In this document: positions 8,193-15,081 of the stretch, in pieces
Layout of the letters: each line of letters begins with the position of its first letter
Numbering within the stretch: position 1 is the first letter of the stretch
DNA from: Alphaproteobacteria bacterium
GTDB taxonomy: Bacteria > Pseudomonadota > Alphaproteobacteria > UBA7887
Direction of reading: 5' to 3'
Assembly (NCBI GenBank): GCA_028289725.1
Contig: JANQOH010000033.1
Coordinates: forward strand, 1-17,759
Length of the DNA stretch: 17,759 nt
Translations under genes and position numbers: made by a program
The notes under the pieces: generated by a model
The model's input: only the letters and a program-made list of their open reading frames with translations
Database searches by the model: none
What the model was told of the DNA's origin: nothing

Positions 8193-8609
8193 CTAGACCG
8201 ACCAAATCTTCAAGGCGTGATGTACCGGATAGCGCGCGAGGCCGACCGCGGCCGGCACATAAAACGCGTGGCCGTACAGAACGCCTAAGGCGTCGCCGTC
8301 TTCCGTCGGTATCAGGCCGATATCGCCGCGCTTCGCGAAATTGGCCTCGACGCGCGGCGCGCCCAGGTGTCTGGCAATCGTTTCCGCCGTTTCCGAAAGC
8401 GGGCCATAGCGCGCTTTGAGCGCTCGGACCGCCTCCCGCTTCGATGCATAGGCGCCGCGAAACTCGACCATCGGATCGACGCCCGTCATGGCCTCCACGC
8501 AGTCGCAGGCGAACAAGCAGCAATCATGCGCGCCCCACTGAAACTCTTTCGTCATCGCCGCATCGATGGTCCGGCCGAGCTGCGTCGGCCAGTCTTCCAG
8601 GCGCCTCAC
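8193..8609 (-). CDS. Tail-associated NlpC/P60-like cell-wall peptidase (DUF6950-like)
   Basis: 138 aa from GTG 8609, which overlaps the stop of the DUF2163 gene as GTGA. The Cys nucleophile is in WGAHDCCLFACD (about residues 28-39), the family signature of this cysteine-peptidase group. A His candidate is in VLYGHAFYV near residue 111, and the KRGDIGLIP strand precedes it. Phage tails carry such peptidases at the tip to open peptidoglycan stems locally during injection. It lies between the DUF2163 and J-like genes, the order seen in alphaproteobacterial siphophages and gene transfer agents. Confidence 0.82.
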   Translation of the reverse strand: MRRLEDWPTQLGRTIDAAMTKEFQWGAHDCCLFACDCVEAMTGVDPMVEFRGAYASKREAVRALKARYGPLSETAETIARHLGAPRVEANFAKRGDIGLIPTEDGDALGVLYGHAFYVPAAVGLARYPVHHALKIWSV

Positions 8610-9178
8610 CCGACTTTCCAGACGATTTCTTTTTCCACCATCTGCGAAACGAACTCGAAGCCCTTGTCGTCCGGAAACTGGGCCTGCTGCTCTTCGTTGG
8701 TGTAGCGCGTGTTTTCCGCCTCCTCCCACCGCGCGAGCCGCGATTGGCAGCGCACGCCGATGGTCGCGGTTTCGCCGAGCTTCACGCCCATGCTGTCCAT
8801 CAAGCCATCGAACACGATGGTCGGATCCGCGATCACGGTGTAATCCGCATCCAGCAAGCCCATCCAAACCCGCGCCGGCCGGCCCTGATAATCGGTGCCG
8901 AGCGCGAGCGACACGATGTCGTTGGGAATGCCGCGCAGCTCCATATCCATCGAATAGTTCTTCAGTTCGGCGCTTTCCTCGACCACCGAGATCGCGCCCA
9001 TCTGCCCGGCGCCCAAAAAGTCGTCGCTGGGGCTCGCGCCGGTGCTGAACGTCAGCGTCCGGTCGGTCGAGTTGAGCCGCAGGCTGCCGGTCGAAAAGGT
9101 GAGCTCGACAGCGATAAACGGCCGAATGACCCCCTCGGCCGAGGCCGCCGCCACCGCCGCGGTCAGGTCGCGGCTCAC
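8606..9178 (-). CDS. DUF2163 tail hub/baseplate protein
   Basis: 190 aa from GTG 9178 (VSRDLTAAVAAASAEGVIRP). The GTG overlaps the stop of the preceding gene (GTGA at 9178-9175), and the N-terminus then matches the usual start of this family. An upstream ATG (9238) lies wholly inside the neighbouring gene and is not needed. The protein resembles the N-terminal part of DUF2163 / BR0599-type proteins, which form the hub below the distal tail ring. FVSQMVEKEIVWKVG forms the end, so the C-terminal domain of the longest family members is reduced or absent. Confidence 0.78.
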   Translation of the reverse strand: MSRDLTAAVAAASAEGVIRPFIAVELTFSTGSLRLNSTDRTLTFSTGASPSDDFLGAGQMGAISVVEESAELKNYSMDMELRGIPNDIVSLALGTDYQGRPARVWMGLLDADYTVIADPTIVFDGLMDSMGVKLGETATIGVRCQSRLARWEEAENTRYTNEEQQAQFPDDKGFEFVSQMVEKEIVWKVG

Positions 9179-9795
9179 GTAAAGACCTCGATCCCTGAGA
9201 AGGAGATCGAAAACAGCCCGGTCTGGTCGGCCTGCCACACCGCTTGTTCGTCGTCGATCAGCGCCATCTCACATTTGGGCGCGGTGACGACGATCGCGGC
9301 GTTGTCCGCGGGCGCCGTTCGGATTGGCGGTTCGATGGCGAGTGTCGCGTTGCCCGATCCATCCGAATTCGCGTCGGCGACCACCAAATGCAGCGCCGCG
9401 TTGCCGTTGCCATTGGTGAATTCGATATAGTCGCCAGCCAGCAGAATTCCGGTCTGGCCCGCCGTCCAGCCGTCGGTGATCAGCGACGCGCCGGTCTGCG
9501 CCGCGCCGTTGACCAGCGGCGTGCCCGTGGCGACGCCGCGCGCCGTGCGGCAATCCGGATCGCCTTCCTTGAAGCGGTTCGCGCCGCCGCGCAGTTTGGC
9601 GAGCGCCGCCAGCCACGGCGCCGCCGTCGCTCGCGGCATCGGCGGCAGGGTGTAAGAGCCGCGCCATTTCGCGCCCGGCAATTCGCGGGTCTGCGACGTG
9701 CCGTCCAACGGCGAAACGAACCGTTGCGTATTGGTCATCAGGCTAAACGACGAGGTCTGATACCCCGGCGTCGCCGGCAAGGTGATGAGTGTCAT
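9175..9795 (-). CDS. Distal-tail-like protein (tail tip assembly)
   Basis: 206 aa from ATG 9795 (MTLITLPATPGYQ), with AAGGG upstream inside the inverted-repeat arm. The N-terminal half (FVSPLDGTSQTRELPGAKW, WLAALAKLRGGANRF) and the C-terminal FSISFSGIEVF are typical of small beta-sandwich proteins encoded directly after the tape measure in alphaproteobacterial siphophages. It replaces the DUF2460 protein of RcGTA at this position. The role as distal tail ring is inferred from position and size. It is coupled to the DUF2163 gene by a GTGA overlap. Confidence 0.6.
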   Translation of the reverse strand: MTLITLPATPGYQTSSFSLMTNTQRFVSPLDGTSQTRELPGAKWRGSYTLPPMPRATAAPWLAALAKLRGGANRFKEGDPDCRTARGVATGTPLVNGAAQTGASLITDGWTAGQTGILLAGDYIEFTNGNGNAALHLVVADANSDGSGNATLAIEPPIRTAPADNAAIVVTAPKCEMALIDDEQAVWQADQTGLFSISFSGIEVFT

Positions 9796-9796
9796 G

Positions 9797-9984
9797 AGAG
9801 CCCTTTCCGACCACACGTGACCGGTTGACCGGGATGATTTTTATCGACGGTTAGGAGCAAGCCACGCCGCAGTGTCAGCCCACTTCAAGTGGCTTGCGAC
9901 GCGGCCGGCGGAAAAAGGCACCCGGCCTCGGGTGGCGCGACCCGGCGCGCCATCAAGTGGTCACGTGTGGTCGGAAAGGGCTCT
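9797..9984. repeat. 188-bp gap bounded by a perfect 26-bp inverted repeat
   Basis: Arms at 9797-9822 and 9959-9984 are exact reverse complements (26/26), with 136 bases between them. On the transcribed (minus) strand the first arm begins within the tape-measure stop codon (TAG, 9985-9983). The second ends one base before the ATG of the next gene and contains its ribosome-binding AAGGG. Inside lie smaller hairpins (GCAAGCCAC 9857-9865 with 9889-9897; CACCCG/CGGGTG near 9919-9934). It could be a MITE-like insertion, an RNA structure hiding the ribosome site, or an invertible segment. Confidence 0.8.
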
Positions 9985-12100
9985 ACCGCTTTCCGATATC
10001 GCGCGCCAGAGACCCGCCCTTCAGCACTTCGGAGCGCATCAGCGCCACCGACTCGCGCTTGATCCGCTCCGATTCCGCGCGCAACTGCCCGACCGTGTTC
10101 ATATCCGCGCGGCTGAAGTCGAAAGACTGGTTGATCACGATCATCTCCCCGCCCGACCGCGTCGTCTGTGACGGCAAGGACGGCCGGCGCAAAGGCATAA
10201 TGCGCGTGCCAGCGGCGCCCGCCATCGCCAGTTCCGGTCCCGCTTCACCCACAAATGACGTGCGGCCAATCGGGATTGTCCCGCCCTCTGCGTTGCTGAG
10301 TATTCGGCCACCACCGAAGCCACCCTGATTTATTCCGCCGCCGGCACCGCTCCCCACCTGCCCCGTGCTACTAGGAGCGTTGCTTCCACCACTAAATGCC
10401 GCGCCGATTACAGTTCCTAGAAGCGAAAAGAACGTGCCCTTGCTGTTCGCGCCGCCGTTGCCTGCGCCGCCTTGGGTTGCGGACATTTGTTGGCCGAGGA
10501 TCTCCACTTGAATGAACTGAAGGATGATTTCCTTCAACAGCCGAAGCACTTCCTCCAGGCTCTCGCGCGCCAAGTCCTCTAGACCGGATTTCAACTCCTC
10601 CAGCGCCAGCCGCCCGATCTTTTTCAGACTATCCATGTCGAGCGACAGATCGACGATCTCGTCCGCCAGCCGGTCGATCGCCCGCCCCGCGACATCGTCG
10701 AACAATTGCCCGGTCTCCTCGTGCGTCTCCTGGGTCTGCGCCTTCGCATCCTCCAGCCCGCCGACCAAGTTCTCGTCCAGCGCCTCGGAGATCGTCGGCA
10801 AACTCGCCCCAGACACCTCAGCCGCCGCCCGCGCAATCTGATCCGCCCAAGCCTCAATCGCCGCGGCAGAATCGATGAACGGACGCGACAGCGCGTCATC
10901 GTCCGCCCGCCCGAACAATTGGTCTTGTCCGGCGGCACCTTGCATGTCCGGAGCCAAAAGACTCGCAAAAAAAACGCCGCCCGATGCCGTTGACGTCGAT
11001 CCGGACTGCGTAGCGTCGGGCGCCGAAGTTCCATCCGGTAAGCGCCCCGCGGGCCGGGAACGAAAATCTTCAATTTGCTGCAATAAATCGTTAAGTTTCT
11101 CTATTTCGGAATCGAGATTTTTATTAAATTTCTCAATCAAATCGATTCTTTGAATTTCTAAGGCATTCAATTTTTTTTCTAATGTATTTCTATCTTTAAT
11201 TGTTAACTTCTCACGTAGCAGACTCTCAGTCTCTTCTATCATCTCCATATTTTCGATTAAATCTTTAGATAACTCGGAATATATTCCGTATAATTCTGAA
11301 ATACTATTGAATTCTCTGAATTCAGCCGCTTTATTGACTGCTTCACTGGCTAACTCGGCGGCATCATCCAAGAATTCTTGCGTGTCGCCTTCGCGCTCGG
11401 ACTCTCTACCGACTGAAAAAAGTTCCGCGTTGTTTGAAACGGTTCGAAATTCTTGAATTGTTGTTTTGAGCGTAGCAAACCGTTCGTCCAATACGTTTGC
11501 TTGGGCCCCAAGCGCATCTAATGCTTGCTGGGCACTCAGCCCTTCCGTTTCGATAAGCTCGAGCGCTTGGGCGGGAGTTCTGCCATCGAGCCCGGCCGCA
11601 ATCGCTATGCCCAGCTCGGGAATCGTACGCAGGATTTTTTCAAAATTTTCGGCGCTCACACGGCCAAGGAGTAAAGCGGCTTCAAATTCAGCGATCCCTT
11701 CAGCGGCCGCCTCCGGAGAGGAACTTGAAAGTTTAACGGCCTGATTGACACTCTCCGTGACTTTAAGAAGGTGCCCTTGGCTTACGCCGTATTGCGACGC
11801 GCCGCGCGCAAGGCTCGCATACGCGTCGACCGTCGCAGCAAGTTCGGAACGTGTGCTGTTTGAGATTGTGAGCAGTTCTTCTTGAATTCGGACCAAATCC
11901 GATTCCACGCCGACGACTTGTTGAAGTTGTATCTCCAAATCTCGAAAAGCATCTATACTCCTTATTTGTATTGCTCTCGCCAATTCTAATTCTTCATTCA
12001 CCTCATCAATAGAAGTACCTAATTCTTGAAAAGACTTTTCTATCTCCTCGATCAAGAAAATTAGTAAATCAATCGGTATGGTACCTGAGGTTTTCGCCAT
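9983..12100 (-). CDS. Tape measure protein
   Basis: 705 aa; sets tail length and is threaded through the tail tube. Residues about 60-250 form the conserved tape-measure domain (SELAATVDAYASLARGAS, EFEAALLLGRVSAENFEKI, IPELGIAIAAGLDG). A long coiled coil follows (about 250-350), then acidic helices (LADEIVDLSLDMDSLKKIG), a Gly-rich linker (about 545-610) and the usual C-terminal block (GGTIPIGRTSFVGEAGPELA...PLRRP). Composition changes abruptly inside the gene: 11101-11220 has only 31 G/C of 120, while the last kilobase is as GC-rich as neighbouring tail genes. This points to a recombinant gene with an acquired N-terminal/central part. Its start lies next to the immunity-like island, about 2.8 kb from the chaperone gene that normally precedes it. 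The ribosome site is weak. Confidence 0.9.
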   Translation of the reverse strand: MAKTSGTIPIDLLIFLIEEIEKSFQELGTSIDEVNEELELARAIQIRSIDAFRDLEIQLQQVVGVESDLVRIQEELLTISNSTRSELAATVDAYASLARGASQYGVSQGHLLKVTESVNQAVKLSSSSPEAAAEGIAEFEAALLLGRVSAENFEKILRTIPELGIAIAAGLDGRTPAQALELIETEGLSAQQALDALGAQANVLDERFATLKTTIQEFRTVSNNAELFSVGRESEREGDTQEFLDDAAELASEAVNKAAEFREFNSISELYGIYSELSKDLIENMEMIEETESLLREKLTIKDRNTLEKKLNALEIQRIDLIEKFNKNLDSEIEKLNDLLQQIEDFRSRPAGRLPDGTSAPDATQSGSTSTASGGVFFASLLAPDMQGAAGQDQLFGRADDDALSRPFIDSAAAIEAWADQIARAAAEVSGASLPTISEALDENLVGGLEDAKAQTQETHEETGQLFDDVAGRAIDRLADEIVDLSLDMDSLKKIGRLALEELKSGLEDLARESLEEVLRLLKEIILQFIQVEILGQQMSATQGGAGNGGANSKGTFFSLLGTVIGAAFSGGSNAPSSTGQVGSGAGGGINQGGFGGGRILSNAEGGTIPIGRTSFVGEAGPELAMAGAAGTRIMPLRRPSLPSQTTRSGGEMIVINQSFDFSRADMNTVGQLRAESERIKRESVALMRSEVLKGGSLARDIGKR

Positions 12101-12396
12101 TTACTTAAAGCCTTGTGACCTTTCGGAGTAGAACGAGCGCTTCAGATTAGTCGCTGATATACAAAGGAGATTTTTTCAACATTTATAGGCGTGCGAAGAA
12201 TAAGGATTTGGGATCTGAAGCCGCCCTCATGCCGGTCGTACTCCGTGGCACGCAGTACTCGTTGACAGCTCGTTCGCAGGTTTACTGAGTACCCATGAAT
12301 GGGCTGTCTACAGAGAAGAGGGCAACAGCTATCACTTCATTTTAATTGAAGATCTTTCGCCTTAACTACCGATCCGTGCTCCTTTAGAATGGCCGG
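12101..12396. other. Divergent intergenic region between tape measure and first imm-like gene
   Basis: 296 bases, AT-rich next to the tape-measure start and GC-richer towards 12250. It must hold the promoter of the first imm-like gene and possibly a new leftward promoter for the tape-measure genes now cut off from their upstream operon. A TTGACA occurs at 12262-12267, but no matching -10 is present at 16-18 bases. No coding region, RNA gene or clear hairpin was recognised. Confidence 0.4.
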
Positions 12397-12780
12397 ATGG
12401 AAAGTAGACTGGTCACATATATCGTATTGGCGTCGGCGGTTTATCTTCTGCCGACAATCGTTGGCGCATTCCGCCGGCACCCGGATCTCCGCGCGATTTT
12501 TCTCGTTAACCTGTTTCTCGGCTGGACGTGCATTTTCTGGTACGTGAGCTTTGTCCTTGCGATCTCCAAGAAATCGAATCCCTATAACGTAGAACGGACG
12601 CGAGAGTCGCCCTTCCGTCATGCAGGAACAGAGCAAGATCCAATCTTTGGAGTCTCACCACCATCAGCCGCCTCGCTCAATATCCCTCCACCGTCCGCTT
12701 CCACGCCGCATAATCCTGACGCCGCGCGCGCTTCGACGCCGCGCCCTAGTGGTAGTCGTGCGCCGCGCAGAACTCGGTGA
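12397..12780 (+). CDS. Superinfection-immunity (Imm)-like membrane protein 1, with runaway C-terminus
   Basis: 127 aa. Two membrane helices (about 8-24 and 34-56) with the family block LLPTIVGAFRRHP, a loop with charged residues, and VNLFLGWTCIFWYV. This is the pattern of the Imm_superinfect family (T4 Imm type): LPTI-x-A-xx-R-x-H then LNLLLGWT-x-x-x-W. In T4 the protein sits in the inner membrane and blocks DNA entry of later phages. The family core and a tail similar to imm-like 5 (SNPYNVERTRESPF / TNPYTLGRPVKSPF) end near residue 85. The last about 35 residues are translated from the antisense of a decayed chaperone copy (12677-12861), so the original stop has been lost. Confidence 0.72.
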   Translation: MESRLVTYIVLASAVYLLPTIVGAFRRHPDLRAIFLVNLFLGWTCIFWYVSFVLAISKKSNPYNVERTRESPFRHAGTEQDPIFGVSPPSAASLNIPPPSASTPHNPDAARASTPRPSGSRAPRRTR

Positions 12781-12861
12781 AGGTCGCGGCCCAGAACGTC
12801 TCGGGCGACCAGCCGAAAGCGCCCGGCGCCGCTTCCATATAACCCCGCCAGTCTAGCCGCT
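12677..12861 (-). pseudogene. Decayed copy B of the tail assembly chaperone 3' end
   Basis: The minus strand reads LDWRGYMEAAPGAFG, then SPETFWAATFTEFCAAHDYH, an in-frame TAG, then GAASKRARRQDYAAWKRTVE and a TGA at 12679-12677. The intact gene at 14875 reads LDWRRYMEAALGAFG...AHDYHSGAAEKRARRQDYAVWKRSVE, so the copy is clearly homologous and mostly identical at DNA level. The stop codon replaces the Ser codon after HDYH. Homology includes the bases around the upstream frame's TAG (CTAGACTGG). It overlaps the end of imm-like 1 on the other strand. Confidence 0.88.
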
Positions 12862-12911
12862 CAGCTACTCGACGTTGTCGGGACTTACACCTCAAGAGTT
12901 GTATTAATAGG

Positions 12912-12923
12912 ATTGTATACAAT
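12912..12923. promoter_or_regulatory. 12-bp perfect palindrome before imm-like 2
   Basis: ATTGTATACAAT, 28 bases before the ATG of imm-like 2, in an AT-rich patch (12896-12945). It may be an operator or contain a -10-like TATACA; no convincing -35 was found. Confidence 0.3.
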
Positions 12924-12950
12924 TCAGAAATGCCGAATTAAAATCCGGCT

Positions 12951-13229
12951 ATGGAACCGACTTCGCTCAATGTCACGAACGTGATTTTTGCCGGCGTACT
13001 TGCGCTACCGATTTACTTGCTGCCGGCAATCGTTGCCTTTTTCCGTGAACATCGGAACAAGTGGGCGGTATTTGTTCTCAACCTATTTCTCGGTTGGACA
13101 TTTGCATTTTGGGTCTTGGCGCTTGTTTGGGCGGTGATCAAAGTCCCCACCCTTCACTTCGTCGCTACACCAGAACCGCCGGCATCAAGAAGGGGTTCGG
13201 AAGGCAGGAGCGCGGGAGCGGACAGCTAG
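12951..13229 (+). CDS. Superinfection-immunity (Imm)-like membrane protein 2
   Basis: 92 aa, the best family match of the set together with the fourth. A short N-terminus is followed by helix 1 (about 11-30, GVLALPIYLLPAIVAFF), the loop REHRNKWAV, and helix 2 with the block LNLFLGWTFAFWVLALVWAV (about 43-62). The cytoplasmic-looking tail is Pro/Ser/Arg rich. The layout matches inner-membrane Imm_superinfect proteins. It is on the strand opposite to the tail operon and is followed 18 bases later by a decayed chaperone copy. Start ATG 12951; no strong ribosome site. A defence role is inferred from family and location only. Confidence 0.75.
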   Translation: MEPTSLNVTNVIFAGVLALPIYLLPAIVAFFREHRNKWAVFVLNLFLGWTFAFWVLALVWAVIKVPTLHFVATPEPPASRRGSEGRSAGADS

Positions 13230-13247
13230 GCGCCACTGTTCAACGCC

Positions 13248-13400
13248 TCACCCGTCCTCCACCGCCGCCTTCCACGCCGCGCGATCCTGGCCACGCGCGC
13301 GCTTTGCAGCGGCGCCCGAGTGATAGTCGTGCGCCGAGCAGACCTCGCTGCAGGTCGCTGCACAGAAGGCAGAAGCCGCCGTGCACCGCCGCCACCGACG
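13248..13400 (-). pseudogene. Decayed copy C of the tail assembly chaperone 3' end
   Basis: The minus strand aligns with the intact chaperone: WRRCTAASAF, then FCAATCSEVCSAHDYHSGAA, AKRARGQDRAAWKAAVEDG and TGA at 13250-13248. It lacks about eight codons (the GWSPET region), and ATG of the YMEAA block is ACG. It is more diverged than copy B, hence older or less constrained. It lies directly after imm-like 2, in the same relation as the intact chaperone after imm-like 6. Confidence 0.8.
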
Positions 13401-13458
13401 CTTAAGTTGTAGCCACTTCAGTCTTCACAATCACATTTTGTTCTAGTAATGTTCGCCC

Positions 13459-13767
13459 ATGGAATCTGACTCGGTATCGACAGGCGGGTTGCTGGCCGGC
13501 TTGATTTTTATGTTGGCGTTTTCGCTGCTGCCCAGTTTCGTGGCGCGAATTCGCAAGCACCGCCGGTTTTGGCTGTTGTTTACTCTCAATATCTGCCTGT
13601 CACTTCTGGCCTTCGTCTTCTTGTTTTCGATCCCCGTCTGGCAGGCGCTGTTTTTTATTGCATTTGTCGTGGGCATTCCCTGGATCGCGTGTTTTGCCTG
13701 GGCGATTGCGCCGTCCACGCGTCGCGAACGAACCGCCCAAGTCAGTCCCGAGAGACCCAATGGATAG
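13459..13767 (+). CDS. Divergent Imm-like membrane protein 3
   Basis: 102 aa. The first half follows the family plan (LIFMLAFSLLPSFVARIRKHRRFWLLFTLN, residues about 15-44), but the LGWT block is replaced by ICLSLLAFVFLFSIPV. A further hydrophobic segment (ALFFIAFVVGIPWIACFAWAI, about 64-84) is present, giving probably three membrane helices. It is either a strongly drifted paralog or a two-helix protein with a duplicated second helix. It is sited between copy C and imm-like 4 on the + strand. No ribosome site stands out. Confidence 0.6.
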   Translation: MESDSVSTGGLLAGLIFMLAFSLLPSFVARIRKHRRFWLLFTLNICLSLLAFVFLFSIPVWQALFFIAFVVGIPWIACFAWAIAPSTRRERTAQVSPERPNG

Positions 13768-13816
13768 CGAACGGATTCCGATCCTCGTGAACTAGATTCA
13801 ACGCTTACGGTACGTC

Positions 13817-14077
13817 ATGGAATTTCTTGGCCCAGTCGCGATCGTTTTGATCGTCTTAGTCCTCTTAGTCATTTATTTTATTCCGACGATTGTCGCCGGT
13901 GCGCGTCACCATCGCCACTTTTGGTTCATTTTCCTTCTGAATTTCCTGTTGGGCGGCACCGCGATCGGATGGGTTGCCGCCCTAATCTGGGCCGTCCTCG
14001 TCGAGCCGGTTGAACCGGCGGTTGCCGCGCCACCGCCGTTAACGCCGTCAACCGATGATCCCGCAGTGAAGGACTGA
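13817..14077 (+). CDS. Superinfection-immunity (Imm)-like membrane protein 4
   Basis: 86 aa, a compact and typical family member. Helix 1 (about 6-28, VAIVLIVLVLLVIYFIPTIVAG), loop ARHHRHFWF, helix 2 with LNFLLGGTAIGWVAALIWAV (about 40-59), then an acidic/proline tail. The usual GWT is GGT here. Likely inner membrane. It starts 49 bases after the end of imm-like 3, so they may share a transcript. Confidence 0.75.
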   Translation: MEFLGPVAIVLIVLVLLVIYFIPTIVAGARHHRHFWFIFLLNFLLGGTAIGWVAALIWAVLVEPVEPAVAAPPPLTPSTDDPAVKD

Positions 14078-14114
14078 AGTTTTATACGGCGGTTCGGGCG
14101 ATGACCTTTATTGG

Positions 14115-14336
14115 ATGCTGCCAGTGTTTTTGTTGCCGACGTTTATCGGAGCATTGCGTCGGCATCCGGATTTTCGTGTGATCTTTCTGACCAATCTTGT
14201 GCTCGGATGGACCGGCGTTTTCTATGTGGTGAGCTTAGCTCTAGCGATTTCAGGCAAAACAAATCCGTACACCCTGGGGCGCCCAGTCAAGTCGCCGTTC
14301 CCATACAATCGCTTTAAGATCAGACCGGTAAGGTAA
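14115..14336 (+). CDS. Superinfection-immunity (Imm)-like membrane protein 5
   Basis: 73 aa, the shortest copy and the closest relative of imm-like 1: LLPTFIGALRRHPDFRVIFL against LLPTIVGAFRRHPDLRAIFL, and both continue to a NPY...SPF tail. Helix 1 is shortened because the reading frame starts at ATG 14115 just before the LPT block. An earlier ATG (14101) is out of frame, so the N-terminus may be truncated. Helix 2 is VLGWTGVFYVVSLALAI (about 29-45). It could be a recent remnant or a functional short form. Confidence 0.65.
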   Translation: MLPVFLLPTFIGALRRHPDFRVIFLTNLVLGWTGVFYVVSLALAISGKTNPYTLGRPVKSPFPYNRFKIRPVR

Positions 14337-14495
14337 GCCATCACAACATTCGTGCATCGAAGCGCCTTGAATGTTCGCTCGAATGCCCGCAGTTGCGAAA
14401 TGACAACAGGCGTTAGCCGTGGCCCAAGCCGCCACCGAGCCAAAAGGTATCGGCAAGAATTTTTTGATAGCCATTTTGAGAATTAGTGCTTCGGT

Positions 14496-14810
14496 ATGAT
14501 CGAGTTCATCGCAGAGTGGGCCGCAAGTACGCCTATCGAATGGGCCACAAGTTCTATCGTATGGGCCAACATGGCTGCCGCTTGTTTCTATGCCCCGTCC
14601 ATTGTTGCTGCACTTCGCAACCATCGAAATTTTTGGGGAATATTCGTTTTCAACACATTATTGGGTTGGATGTGGATCGGTTGGTTCACCGCCTTGGCCA
14701 TCGCGATCTTCGTCAAACCCAAAGCGCCGCCAAAGCCGGAGCCTGACGCACTGCTCTCTTCGGATCGGACGCCCGGTGACAATCGGGCCAACGCCGTTGA
14801 GTCCAGCTAG
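14496..14810 (+). CDS. Superinfection-immunity (Imm)-like membrane protein 6
   Basis: 104 aa. A longer N-terminus (about 1-22) is followed by helix 1 (ANMAAACFYAPSIVAAL), the loop RNHRNFWG, and helix 2 with FNTLLGWMWIGWFTALAIAIF (about 51-71). A Lys/Pro tail follows (VKPKAPPKPEP). The Leu of the LPT block is Ala (YAPSI). It is the copy next to the intact tail chaperone gene; the two converge with 64 bases between their stops. Confidence 0.72.
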   Translation: MIEFIAEWAASTPIEWATSSIVWANMAAACFYAPSIVAALRNHRNFWGIFVFNTLLGWMWIGWFTALAIAIFVKPKAPPKPEPDALLSSDRTPGDNRANAVESS

Positions 14811-14874
14811 GACATTCGCCTGTCTGCGCACGTTCAACCGAAGTAAGCAACGGAATCAAGATAACCCGCTTTCT

Positions 14875-15081
14875 TCACCCCGACTCCACACTTCGCTTCC
14901 ACACCGCGTAGTCCTGACGGCGCGCGCGTTTCTCCGCCGCGCCCGAGTGATAGTCGTGTGCCGCGCGGAATTCGGTGAAGGTCGCGGCCCAGAACGTTTC
15001 GGGCGACCAGCCGAAAGCGCCGAGCGCCGCTTCCATATAGCGCCGCCAGTCTAGGTGCTCGGATCCGGCGGCGCTGTCGGG
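14875..15081 (-). CDS. Tail assembly chaperone, downstream (-1) frame
   Basis: 68 residues in the -1 frame relative to the gene at 15051-15455, counted from the slippery site to TGA 14877-14875. LDWRRYMEAALGAFGWSPET then FWAATFTEF is the signature of the TIGR02216 / RcGTA gp10.1-type tail assembly chaperone. The frame is open upstream to about 15140 but has no ATG, GTG or TTG before ATG 15036. Starting there would lose the conserved LDWRRY. It is therefore probably made as an extension of the upstream protein by -1 frameshifting, giving a product of about 193 aa. It would bind the tape measure while tail tube subunits assemble. The gene is intact, unlike its two relics at 12677 and 13248. The tape-measure gene, normally adjacent, is 2.8 kb away. 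Confidence 0.75.
   Translation of the reverse strand, partial: PDSAAGSEHLDWRRYMEAALGAFGWSPETFWAATFTEFRAAHDYHSGAAEKRARRQDYAVWKRSVESG

Noticed and set aside
8444..9430. Long open frame on the + strand opposite the peptidase, DUF2163 and distal-tail genes
   Set aside because: Arg/His/Ala-rich translation without domains; it is the high-GC mirror of three well supported genes.
12262..12290. Promoter with TTGACA -35 for imm-like 1
   Set aside because: No acceptable -10 at 16-18 bases.
14250..14474. Possible 74-aa - strand protein beginning MAIKKFLPIPFGSV
   Set aside because: The first 20 residues look a little like a signal peptide, but the rest is antisense to imm-like 5 and no ribosome site or homolog supports it.
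12397..14810. Imm-like array as a recent tandem amplification
   Set aside because: The proteins differ widely outside the two conserved blocks; even the closest pair (1 and 5) is only moderately similar.
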